Positions 1 to 4,754 are shown, counted from the first letter of the stretch. The stretch is DNA of 5,765 nucleotides from an uncultured bacterium (GCA_903876465.1 CAIRAF010000004.1:1-5765), one strand, 5' to 3'. The notes: generated by a model not told the origin, from the sequence alone. Made by a program: numbers and translations.

Positions 1-278
1 CGATCTTGGATCGTTTATTATATAACTATTGCCGTTTTTACTTTTTAAAACGATAAAATGTTTGCCTCATGACTGCCCTACTCAGCCCTTTCGCCTTTCG
101 CGGCATACTTTACTTCCTTGTTCATACAGAAGTTATTCAGTCACTTCCTGAATAAATCAACGAAACTTATCGCGAACCTATTTTGTTTAGCTAACAGCGA
201 CCTCTGATCGCCGTGATTATGGAGTTGTGTGTCGTCTTGAGTCCTGAGAATAAACTTACCGTCTGTAGTGAGATAATT
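1..278. other. Intergenic region with no convincing gene
   Basis: No reading frame here looks coding. The longest ATG frame noticed on the plus strand is a 28-codon stretch (69-155) with no ribosome binding site or family resemblance. The stretch lies downstream of the minus-strand hydrolase. I could not find a hairpin with a T tract on the minus strand that would end that transcript. A minus-strand TATAAT (plus bases 17-22) could be a -10 element reading out of the left edge, but no -35 or start codon supports it. Bases 87-100 are a 7-bp tandem duplication (CCTTTCG twice). The one clear structure is the inverted repeat at 133-155. Confidence 0.6.
133..155. repeat. Perfect 8-bp inverted repeat
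   Basis: TTATTCAG (133-140) and CTGAATAA (148-155) are exact reverse complements separated by 7 bases. An alternative, mutually exclusive pairing uses GAAGT and ACTTC in the same stretch. There is no adjacent T tract, so this is not an obvious intrinsic terminator. It could be a weak hairpin in the 3' end of the hydrolase transcript or a protein-binding palindrome. Function unknown. Confidence 0.4.
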
Positions 279-881
279 TTAACAAAGTGCTTTTATGTCG
301 TCAATCAATTCTGGTAATTCAAGAACGTGGAAATGTTCCTTATCTTCAAAAATCCTAACTTCTGCCTTAGGTAAAGCTTTTTGGTAGTCAGCTAAATGTG
401 AGAACGGCACAACAGGATCATCTTTACTGTGATAGAGGTGAACCTTGTCACCATATGAAGCCAACTTACTCAAATCTTTCACCAAAACAAAATCTGCCAT
501 ATCATCAGTAGGGCTGACTGGGCCAAATGGAGCGGCAAGCATGAATATTCCTTTTACACTTTTCTGATAAATATTTTCTGAGAAGTATTTAGCAAGAAAG
601 ATTGCACCCAAAGAATTGCCAACAAAGATAGCGTTGTCCTGAATAAATGGAATAAACTTATCAAACCAAATTTTCCATTCAAGATACTTTGCATTCATAC
701 TATTTGGCATTTTTAAGCTAAGTATCTCGTAATTATCACCAAGTGTAGCTCCCAATGAATCCTTCCAGGTTTTCGTCGACAACGATTCAAAATCGATGGC
801 ATATGATTTGAGCCATGCAATATAGGCATCGTATGAACCAAAAGTTTCTCCACCGTGAACTGTGACGATTTGCGTTTTCAT
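279..881 (-). CDS. Alpha/beta hydrolase, RBBP9/YdeN-like serine hydrolase
   Basis: This encodes a 200-residue single-domain cytosolic hydrolase. Seen directly: a beta-strand followed by HGG at residues 9-11 (oxyanion-hole type loop), the nucleophile elbow G-N-S-L-G at 88-92 with Ser90, an acidic motif DDPVVP at 154-159 and a C-terminal EHFH at 182-185. These give a plausible Ser90, Asp154/155, His183 triad. Length and motif spacing match the small RBBP9/YdeN family, whose bacterial members mostly have unknown substrates; esterase-type activity is inferred. A start at 974 would add 31 residues, but that stretch overlaps two promoters and looks non-coding. The start at 881 lies exactly 6 nt after a TATAAT, suggesting a leaderless mRNA. 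It is transcribed divergently from the operon at 1053. Confidence 0.85.
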   Translation of the reverse strand: MKTQIVTVHGGETFGSYDAYIAWLKSYAIDFESLSTKTWKDSLGATLGDNYEILSLKMPNSMNAKYLEWKIWFDKFIPFIQDNAIFVGNSLGAIFLAKYFSENIYQKSVKGIFMLAAPFGPVSPTDDMADFVLVKDLSKLASYGDKVHLYHSKDDPVVPFSHLADYQKALPKAEVRIFEDKEHFHVLELPELIDDIKALC

Positions 882-887
882 GAAGGA

Positions 888-917
888 ATTATACAGCTTT
901 TTAGCCCTATTTGTAAT
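888..917 (-). promoter_or_regulatory. Minus-strand promoter of the hydrolase gene (leaderless)
   Basis: On the minus strand, TATAAT (plus 888-893) is preceded by an 18-bp spacer and ATTACA (plus 912-917; 4 of 6 to TTGACA). Only 6 bases (882-887) lie between the -10 and the ATG, so a start site 7 nt downstream of the -10 is the A of the ATG at 881. No Shine-Dalgarno sequence could then exist in the mRNA. Confidence 0.7.
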
Positions 918-929
918 AATTTTTATATA

Positions 930-959
930 TTGACAAACACCTTTAATTAGTGCTATAAT
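930..959 (+). promoter_or_regulatory. Consensus sigma-70 promoter for the 1053-1777 operon
   Basis: TTGACA (930-935), an 18-bp spacer and TATAAT (954-959), with an extended -10 TG at 951-952, give perfect hexamers. Predicted start is near 966, leaving a leader of about 87 nt before the ATG at 1053. The 31 bases 930-960 match 4640-4670 at 29 positions, so the same promoter cassette occurs twice in this window. It is divergent from the hydrolase promoter, with the two -35 elements 12 bp apart. Confidence 0.85.
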
Positions 960-972
960 ACCGCCAAACTCC

Positions 973-1024
973 AAAGGGTCTCATTCCCCTTTATAAATTA
1001 ACCCAAGCCAATAAATACTTTGGC
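973..1024 (+). promoter_or_regulatory. Structured 5' leader with two hairpins
   Basis: Two short hairpins lie in the leader. AAAGGG (973-978) pairs with CCCTTT (987-992) across an 8-nt loop, and GCCAA (1007-1011) pairs with TTGGC (1020-1024) across an 8-nt loop. The first begins within about 7 nt of the predicted transcript start. No T tract follows either, so they are not terminators. They may affect mRNA stability or translation. No riboswitch class was recognised. Confidence 0.4.
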
Positions 1025-1052
1025 ATGAATGATGAACGTTGAAATCTGAATT

Positions 1053-1397
1053 ATGAAAAAAAGCATACTTGAGCTAATTGCTCTGGCCTTAAATGGTCAA
1101 TTGGAAGACAAGACTCAACGCAGTGAACTGCTGCCGTCAGACGAGGTATTGGGTGAACTGAAAAGCGAATTGGTTCCAAAGCTCCTGTCTGTCGCCGGCC
1201 ACATTACTGTGCGAGACCTGGCACAGAACGGACCGGATCACGGCTTTGGTGTCAGAGCCCTCATCACCCTCGTGCAGTCTGAACTCATCGTGGAATACGG
1301 GGACAAGCTCCCTGGACTTCAAGATCAGGTCTATGAACTGCAAGTAAAGCACGACGGCGCCAAGCTTGTTGTCGTCAAAGTTCCCAAATCAAAATAA
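1053..1397 (+). CDS. Hypothetical protein, 114 aa, first gene of a two-gene operon
   Basis: I do not recognise this family. The product is a soluble, mixed alpha/beta protein: an amphipathic N-terminal helix (residues 1-17), an acidic helical stretch (28-46), a segment ITVRDLAQ (51-58) followed by a likely helix (66-80), and a C-terminal pair of strands ending in LVVVKV before a basic tail. The order helix-helix-hairpin would suit a small winged-helix fold, but no motif proves it. There is no signal peptide or membrane segment. The start lacks a clear Shine-Dalgarno sequence; the bases just upstream are A/T-rich. It is followed 14 nt later by a membrane-protein gene with its own AAGGA, so the two are probably co-transcribed from the promoter at 930. 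Confidence 0.7.
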   Translation: MKKSILELIALALNGQLEDKTQRSELLPSDEVLGELKSELVPKLLSVAGHITVRDLAQNGPDHGFGVRALITLVQSELIVEYGDKLPGLQDQVYELQVKHDGAKLVVVKVPKSK

Positions 1398-1411
1398 GCA
1401 CAAGGAAAATT

Positions 1412-1777
1412 ATGAAAAAATTCTTACTTCAAGTTGCAGCATGGAACTTTCTCATCATCACGATGATGAATTGGATCAACCCGACGGAACCGGTGGCAAA
1501 TGGTTACATAGCAATGTTCTTGCTTCTGCCGCTTGTCCTCTGGTTTCTGAGTCCTCCGCGCGCTACTGATGACCAGAAGGAAGAGTGGGGCGCGAGCTTC
1601 GCTAAACGCTCACTCTGTCTCTTCATGATTAGCTTCGTCTGGTTTTGTTTTGCGGCGCGGTTGGAGGTATTTGGACACTTTGAACCAGGATTTGCAGGAA
1701 CCGGTTATCCAACAGCAGAACATTACCAATTCCTTTACACTGACATCTACCAACAATACGGCGGGTTCAGAATGTAG
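1412..1777 (+). CDS. Small integral membrane protein, 121 aa
   Basis: Not recognised as a named family. Hydrophobic segments fall at about residues 4-19, 31-47 (ending LVLWFLSPPR) and 66-82 (LCLFMISFVWFCFAA), giving two or three transmembrane helices. The loop after the second is charged (RATDDQKEEWG). The C-terminal 35 residues are soluble, aromatic and Tyr-rich (six Tyr within 99-116). The first segment starts MKKFLLQ and could be an uncleaved signal anchor. The start is supported by AAGGA about 6 nt upstream in the 14-nt gap after the 1053 gene. This spacing implies co-expression, possibly as a soluble partner plus membrane anchor, which is inference. The gene ends just before a strong terminator. 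Confidence 0.75.
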   Translation: MKKFLLQVAAWNFLIITMMNWINPTEPVANGYIAMFLLLPLVLWFLSPPRATDDQKEEWGASFAKRSLCLFMISFVWFCFAARLEVFGHFEPGFAGTGYPTAEHYQFLYTDIYQQYGGFRM

Positions 1778-1781
1778 TCAC

Positions 1782-1829
1782 GACCTTCATGAGAAAGCCT
1801 TCACAAGCTTCTCTTCTGAAGGTCTTTTT
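1782..1829 (+). terminator. Intrinsic terminator of the 1053-1777 operon
   Basis: GACCTTCA (1782-1789) pairs perfectly with TGAAGGTC (1817-1824). Above it, GAGAA (1791-1795) can pair with TTCTC near 1809-1813 and the tip closes with AAGC/GCTT-type pairing. Five T residues (1825-1829) follow. It does not match the ATCGCGC-type terminators found later. On the minus strand no T tract follows the stem, so it should not end the convergent methyltransferase transcript. Confidence 0.85.
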
Positions 1830-1832
1830 CAT

Positions 1833-2540
1833 TTATTCCCATTTCCACACCTCCACAAAAGTCCCCACATCATCGAGCGTATCAGGCCAAATCTTTTGAC
1901 TGATCTGAAGTTTGAAACCCGCAGCATTCAATTGATCATGCGCAAATTGCTTTGACACTTTATATTCAAAATCGTCGCTTTCAGCTGTTTGCTTGAGGAA
2001 GGTGCGAAGCTCGGGCGTTTGTACGCGCGTATCGATAGCATTCAATAGATCGTCATAGTATTTGAGAGTCGTCTCTCGGTCTGGACTATAGATCTCACCC
2101 AAGAGCAGTATTCCTCCCTTCTTGAGCGCAGACTTTGCGACTTCAATATACTGTGCCTTTTGATCGTCTGGTACGTGGTGGTAGGCGAACATCGATATGA
2201 CGATATCATTTTCCGCTTGTACTGGAGCGTGGAGAATATCAGATTGTATCGTGACTAATTCACCCACTTTCTGCGCGAGCTCCGACTTTTTCGCAATGGC
2301 CAGGAATTCCGCATTGATATCTATGAGAGTCCCTTTTCGTATGGTGATCCGTTGAGCAAGTAACTCCGTATTATTCCCTGTGCCACAACAAAAATTCGCC
2401 ACACATATGTCAGTTGTACCCGTGAGAAAATGAGTCGCCACATCGATGAATGCCTTGCGCGCAGAGACATAGTCAGGCCGCTTCGCCTGCAATTGGTCAT
2501 AGTGGTTGGCTGATTGTTGGTAGAGGTCGATGAAGGGCAT
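1833..2540 (-). CDS. Class I SAM-dependent methyltransferase
   Basis: This encodes a 235-residue cytosolic methyltransferase of unknown substrate. Seen directly, in Rossmann order: motif I NFCCGTGNNT (49-58) for S-adenosylmethionine binding, an acidic residue in LIDIN (Asp74) expected to bind the ribose hydroxyls, SDI (100-102), motif IV ISMFAYHHVP (115-124), then LKKGGILLLGEI (139-150). The C-terminal part (about 150-235) is a helical cap plus the final beta hairpin typical of small-molecule methyltransferases. Motif I has Cys-Cys where Asp/Glu-x-Gly is usual, a mild deviation. An ATG at 2570 would add 10 residues, but TATAAT overlaps that extension and lies exactly 6 nt before the ATG at 2540, so the shorter start is preferred. 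The stop codon sits 3 bases after the T tract of the convergent operon's terminator. Confidence 0.87.
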   Translation of the reverse strand: MPFIDLYQQSANHYDQLQAKRPDYVSARKAFIDVATHFLTGTTDICVANFCCGTGNNTELLAQRITIRKGTLIDINAEFLAIAKKSELAQKVGELVTIQSDILHAPVQAENDIVISMFAYHHVPDDQKAQYIEVAKSALKKGGILLLGEIYSPDRETTLKYYDDLLNAIDTRVQTPELRTFLKQTAESDDFEYKVSKQFAHDQLNAAGFKLQISQKIWPDTLDDVGTFVEVWKWE

Positions 2541-2546
2541 GGGTGG

Positions 2547-2575
2547 ATTATAACTAGATTCTATCTGCATTTACA
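2547..2575 (-). promoter_or_regulatory. Minus-strand promoter of the methyltransferase gene (leaderless)
   Basis: TATAAT on the minus strand (plus 2547-2552) is separated by 6 bases from the ATG at 2540, predicting initiation on the start codon itself. The -35 is weak: TGTAAA (plus 2570-2575) at 17-bp spacing matches 3 of 6. The exact repeat of the 6-nt spacing seen at two other minus-strand genes supports it more than the hexamers alone. Confidence 0.6.
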
Positions 2576-2589
2576 GGGTTTGAATGATA

Positions 2590-2618
2590 TTGACATGATG
2601 TCATAATTATGTAACTAT
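2590..2618 (+). promoter_or_regulatory. Probable promoter of the 2707 gene, with operator-like palindrome
   Basis: TTGACA (2590-2595) is perfect. With a 17-bp spacer the -10 would be AACTAT (2613-2618), weak but with an extended TG at 2610-2611. A better hexamer, TATAAG (2616-2621), needs a long 20-bp spacer. The -35 overlaps a palindrome TGACAT-G-ATGTCA (2591-2603), which could be a repressor site. It is divergent from the methyltransferase promoter. Predicted leader is about 82 nt. Confidence 0.5.
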
Positions 2619-2654
2619 AAGTTTGGACTTTGTAGCTACTTTCTGTTTTGAATG

Positions 2655-2700
2655 TGGCGGTCCTTTGATAACTATACAGTCGCCATTAGGCGACAAGGAG
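2655..2700 (+). promoter_or_regulatory. Leader hairpin abutting the ribosome binding site, with alternative pairing
   Basis: GTCGCC (2679-2684) and GGCGAC (2689-2694) form a perfect 6-bp stem with an ATTA loop. It ends directly against a strong Shine-Dalgarno AAGGAG (2695-2700), 6 nt before the ATG. TGGCG (2655-2659) could instead pair with CGCCA (2681-2685), and TCCTT (2661-2665) with AAGGA (2695-2699), which would mask the ribosome site. The two folds are mutually exclusive. The stem and SD are seen directly; a regulatory switch is inference. Confidence 0.5.
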
Positions 2701-2706
2701 TCATAA

Positions 2707-3237
2707 ATGAAAACTAGAACAAAACTCGTTAAGAAACAGGTGGAACGTCCCCGTATTTGGCAATTTATCTTTGAGGATGACGATCCGAAGGTTAAGGAGG
2801 CGCAACAATGGGGCTGGGTGAGCATTCAAGAACTCACCGAGTGTCTCAATCGTATGTTGATTGAACAAGGTGTCTCCACAGATAAGCACTTTGAAGATAA
2901 TGCATGGGGAAACGTATATACTCGCTTTGGTGTGATCAATAAGCACGAAGCGGGCGAAGGTGTTTACACCTATGTTTTCCCTCTTATCGGCGACAAGGGT
3001 CTTTGTGATTTGAAAATTAATGAAGAAAAATACAGTCCCGCCAACGAAACTTTCGTGCCTGCGCTGTGGGCAAACAACGTCATTGATATTGTAAAAAAAG
3101 GCGTCATTCGAGTTGTTGATGCCGGTGAATCATTTGCCGGCTCGTATCTTGGATTTCGCGCCGACGGAAGCTCCGTGGTTATCGAAAAATTCAAGGATGG
3201 ACGCTTTTGGGTCACCAATTCCGTGGCAAATTGTTAA
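2707..3237 (+). CDS. Hypothetical protein, 176 aa
   Basis: I do not recognise this family. The protein is soluble, with a very basic N-terminus (residues 1-15, eight Lys/Arg), an acidic patch EDDDP (23-27), a Trp-rich helical stretch (34-55), then a longer, probably beta-rich region with many Gly, Tyr and Phe residues (68-175). The C-terminal section GSYLGFRADGSSVVIEKFKDGRFWVTNSV (145-173) reads as short strands joined by Gly/Asp turns. No signal peptide, membrane helix or metal-binding motif was seen. The start is secure: AAGGAG lies 6 nt upstream. It is a single-gene unit with its own promoter and a strong terminator. It faces away from the methyltransferase gene and shows no clear similarity to the products of 3429-4127 or 4837-5508. 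Confidence 0.8.
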   Translation: MKTRTKLVKKQVERPRIWQFIFEDDDPKVKEAQQWGWVSIQELTECLNRMLIEQGVSTDKHFEDNAWGNVYTRFGVINKHEAGEGVYTYVFPLIGDKGLCDLKINEEKYSPANETFVPALWANNVIDIVKKGVIRVVDAGESFAGSYLGFRADGSSVVIEKFKDGRFWVTNSVANC

Positions 3238-3250
3238 TTATCGCCAAACT

Positions 3251-3287
3251 ATCGCGCGCATCACACAAGTGGTGTGCGCGATTTTTT
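3251..3287 (+). terminator. Intrinsic terminator, ATCGCGC family copy 1
   Basis: A 14-bp stem (3251-3264 with 3269-3282, including two G-U pairs) closes on a 4-nt ACAA loop and runs into T residues at 3282-3287. The arms begin ATCGCGC and end GCGCGAT. Nearly the same sequence ends the gene at 4837-5508, and the right arm recurs after 3429-4127. Confidence 0.95.
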
Positions 3288-3315
3288 ATTTCAAATTTTA
3301 GCCATTACAGTGATG

Positions 3316-3344
3316 TTGACAGATAGTATATAACATGATTATAT
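3316..3344 (+). promoter_or_regulatory. Probable promoter of the 3429 gene
   Basis: TTGACA (3316-3321) is perfect. At 17-bp spacing the -10 is TTATAT (3339-3344) with an extended TG at 3336-3337; at 18-bp spacing it reads TATATA (3340-3345). The predicted start is about 3351. The arrangement (TTGACA, 14 bases, TG) is the same as at 2590, and the 9-mer TTATGTAAC lies downstream in both places (2607-2615 and 3347-3355). Confidence 0.55.
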
Positions 3345-3351
3345 ACTTATG

Positions 3352-3384
3352 TAACGACATCGGTTTTTAACCGACAATCCGTTA
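3352..3384 (+). promoter_or_regulatory. 5'-terminal leader hairpin
   Basis: CGGTT-TTT-AACCG (3361-3373) is a perfect 5-bp hairpin. It is enclosed by TAACG (3352-3356) pairing with CGTTA (3380-3384) across a near-symmetric internal loop (4 and 6 nt). If transcription starts near 3351 the structure sits at the extreme 5' end, where such stems commonly protect mRNA. There is no T tract after it. Confidence 0.45.
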
Positions 3385-3428
3385 TTTGAAAACAACATAA
3401 ACAAAGTAAATGAAAGGATAACAGGCAT

Positions 3429-4127
3429 ATGCCTAAATCATCCGATACAAAAAATACTGGGCCATCGAGTGGAAGCGTGCTCTCACTCATGGCAGAACTA
3501 ACGAAACGATTGTCCCCTGTCCTTTCGACACGGACAACTGACGAAGTAGACGCATTTAAAAAGAAATACCTTCGCACCGTCAGTAACGCAGTCGCAAGAC
3601 TGTTTTGTGGAAGGAAAATTGTTCCAGACTGCAGACCAATGGAAAACCAGATTCCATTCAAGATTCATCGCGATCCGGATTCGCATCCGCGATTCAACAG
3701 CGAGATTAGTTTCGAAATACGTTCGGTCAAGGAGACGGTTGTCGCTGAAGATAACCTAACTTTGCAAGAGAGAGAAACGATTCCAGAAGGCGAAAGAATA
3801 TTTGACGTGTCAGTCACTGCATATATTCCTGGAAAAGTGCACGTAGCTGATTTTGTGCTTGAACAGTGCGCAATCGTTATGACGGAAAGCAACATCTTTG
3901 TCTCTCTGGCAGTCTTACGCAATTCAGCACAGTTGCTCAAAAATGACTTCGAGCTCTACCTTAAACTTGTTCTGTGCTCGTTTATCGCACAGAACTACAT
4001 TCTATCAGTCAGGGAAACACCAGGTGAATATGGTTTCAGCCTGTCGAATCCGAATGACAACAACGAACGCTACATGTCCAACGAAGCATACGTCAGGACT
4101 GAGATGTTTAAGTCGACATGGGATTAA
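3429..4127 (+). CDS. Hypothetical protein, 232 aa
   Basis: I do not recognise this family. Residues 1-15 are Ser/Thr/Lys-rich and probably disordered. A helical region follows (17-60), with basic clusters at about 42-49. The middle (72-150) looks beta-rich, with alternating hydrophobic residues (SEISFEIRSV, IFDVSVTAYIPG, VHVADFVLEQCAIV). A largely helical hydrophobic stretch comes next (155-190), then an Asn/Tyr-rich tail (196-232). The four Cys at 60, 68, 147 and 183 form no obvious metal motif. The segment at about 176-192 is moderately hydrophobic but not a convincing membrane helix. AAAGGA at 3413-3418 is a usable ribosome site with about 10 nt spacing. The gene has its own promoter, a leader hairpin and a terminator of the shared family, and no divergent partner. 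Confidence 0.8.
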   Translation: MPKSSDTKNTGPSSGSVLSLMAELTKRLSPVLSTRTTDEVDAFKKKYLRTVSNAVARLFCGRKIVPDCRPMENQIPFKIHRDPDSHPRFNSEISFEIRSVKETVVAEDNLTLQERETIPEGERIFDVSVTAYIPGKVHVADFVLEQCAIVMTESNIFVSLAVLRNSAQLLKNDFELYLKLVLCSFIAQNYILSVRETPGEYGFSLSNPNDNNERYMSNEAYVRTEMFKSTWD

Positions 4128-4147
4128 TCCTAAATGCTCCTTCACGA

Positions 4148-4184
4148 ATTGCGCATATCCTCGGTGGGTGTGCGCGATTTTTTT
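4148..4184 (+). terminator. Intrinsic terminator, ATCGCGC family copy 2 (diverged)
   Basis: A 13-bp stem (4148-4160 with 4166-4178, three G-U pairs) has a 5-nt loop TCGGT and a T tract at 4178-4184. The right arm GGTGTGCGCGAT and the following T-rich tail match copy 1, while the left arm has diverged by changes that turn G-C pairs into G-U pairs and so keep the fold. The stop codon of the convergent GNAT gene lies inside the T tract. Confidence 0.92.
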
Positions 4185-4611
4185 ATTTCTGATACATGAG
4201 CATACCGTCTTCATCAGTACTCGAATACTTGAAGCCAGCTTTTTCGAGAGTCTTTATTGAAGACACGTTATCCTTCTCAACTCCACCCTCAATAACTCTC
4301 ACCGCCTTTACTTCAGGTAGTGATAACCCACCAGTAAGTAGTTCATACCCCATTCCCTTGCCTCTAAAATCGGGACGAACATAAAATGTAAAATAGCCTT
4401 TTTCATCAGACTCTCTTTCAAAATCAAAAAAGCCAACCGGCGTAGCGGCGCTGTACGCAATCCATAGATATCTTTTCTTGAAGTCTATGAGTCCAACAAA
4501 ATCATCTGCCACATAGGATGAAAGAAATTGCATACCCAATTCGTCAGTCTTGAGCCAGCCGTCGATCAGTTGTTTGTCGGGGGTGATAAATTTTCTAAAG
4601 GTTATATTCAT
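4183..4611 (-). CDS. GNAT-family N-acetyltransferase
   Basis: This encodes a 142-residue cytosolic acetyltransferase, the usual length for a single GNAT domain. Seen directly: beta-strand PVGFFDFERE (58-67), motif A YFTFYVRPDFRGKGMGYELL (73-92) with the pyrophosphate-binding loop R83-G-K-G-M-G88, and motif B with Asn115 in VEKDNVSSIKTLEKAGFKY (111-129). These are the acetyl-CoA binding signatures; the acceptor substrate cannot be told from sequence. A longer frame starts at 4650 (13 extra residues), but it runs through a TATAAT that lies exactly 6 nt before the ATG at 4611, so the shorter start is chosen. The mRNA is predicted leaderless. It is divergent from the 4837 gene and convergent with the 3429 gene, sharing bases with that gene's terminator. 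Confidence 0.9.
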   Translation of the reverse strand: MNITFRKFITPDKQLIDGWLKTDELGMQFLSSYVADDFVGLIDFKKRYLWIAYSAATPVGFFDFERESDEKGYFTFYVRPDFRGKGMGYELLTGGLSLPEVKAVRVIEGGVEKDNVSSIKTLEKAGFKYSSTDEDGMLMYQK

Positions 4612-4617
4612 GAGGCT

Positions 4618-4646
4618 ATTATAGCGGTTTTTGGTGACATTGACAA
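4618..4646 (-). promoter_or_regulatory. Minus-strand promoter of the GNAT gene (leaderless)
   Basis: On the minus strand, TTGTCA (plus 4641-4646), a 17-bp spacer and TATAAT (plus 4618-4623) form a strong promoter (5 of 6 and 6 of 6). Six bases separate the -10 from the ATG at 4611, placing the start site on the A of the codon. Its -35 occupies almost the same base pairs as the plus-strand -35 at 4640-4645. Confidence 0.8.
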
Positions 4647-4669
4647 ACACCTATAAATAGTGCTATAAT
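4640..4669 (+). promoter_or_regulatory. Consensus promoter of the 4837 gene
   Basis: TTGACA (4640-4645), an 18-bp spacer and TATAAT (4664-4669), with extended TG at 4661-4662, match the promoter at 930 at 29 of 31 positions (4640-4670 against 930-960). Weaker similarity continues about 15 bases past the -10. The predicted start is near 4676. The -35 overlaps that of the divergent GNAT promoter, so polymerase cannot easily occupy both at once. Confidence 0.85.
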
Positions 4670-4697
4670 ACTGTTAAATTCGAACATTGAAATGTGA

Positions 4698-4754
4698 GTT
4701 TCGTTGTAGCAGAGAGTTATCAATTTATTTGACAATTCCCTGCTATGACGAAAC
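4698..4754 (+). promoter_or_regulatory. Long 57-nt hairpin in the leader of the 4837 gene
   Basis: Bases 4698-4712 pair with 4740-4754 over 15 bp (two G-U pairs). After an A/C mismatch, G4714 pairs with C4738 and 4715-4723 pairs with 4729-4737 (9 positions, one mismatch) around a 5-nt TTTAT loop. Nearly 25 pairs therefore form in one continuous stem. No T tract follows, so it is not a terminator. It starts about 22 nt into the predicted transcript and ends about 82 nt before the ATG. It could be a regulatory leader, an RNase III-type site, a processed small RNA or a palindromic repeat element. Confidence 0.65.

Noticed and set aside
69..155. 28-codon plus-strand frame in the left intergenic region
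   Set aside because: No ribosome site or promoter was seen, the composition is non-coding, and it overlaps an inverted repeat.
882..974. Longer start (974) for the hydrolase gene
   Set aside because: The added 31 residues span the hydrolase promoter and the divergent plus-strand promoter and do not belong to the hydrolase fold, which starts at MKTQIVTVHGG.
2541..2570. Longer start (2570) for the methyltransferase
   Set aside because: The TATAAT that best explains expression lies inside this extension, 6 nt before the ATG at 2540, as at the other two minus-strand genes. It is not excluded if another promoter exists.
3424..3433. Palindrome GGCATATGCC on the start codon of the 3429 gene, with GGATTAATCC (4121-4130) on its stop
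   Set aside because: Both are perfect 10-bp palindromes, but short A/T-centred palindromes are common and nothing links them. Noted as probable coincidence.
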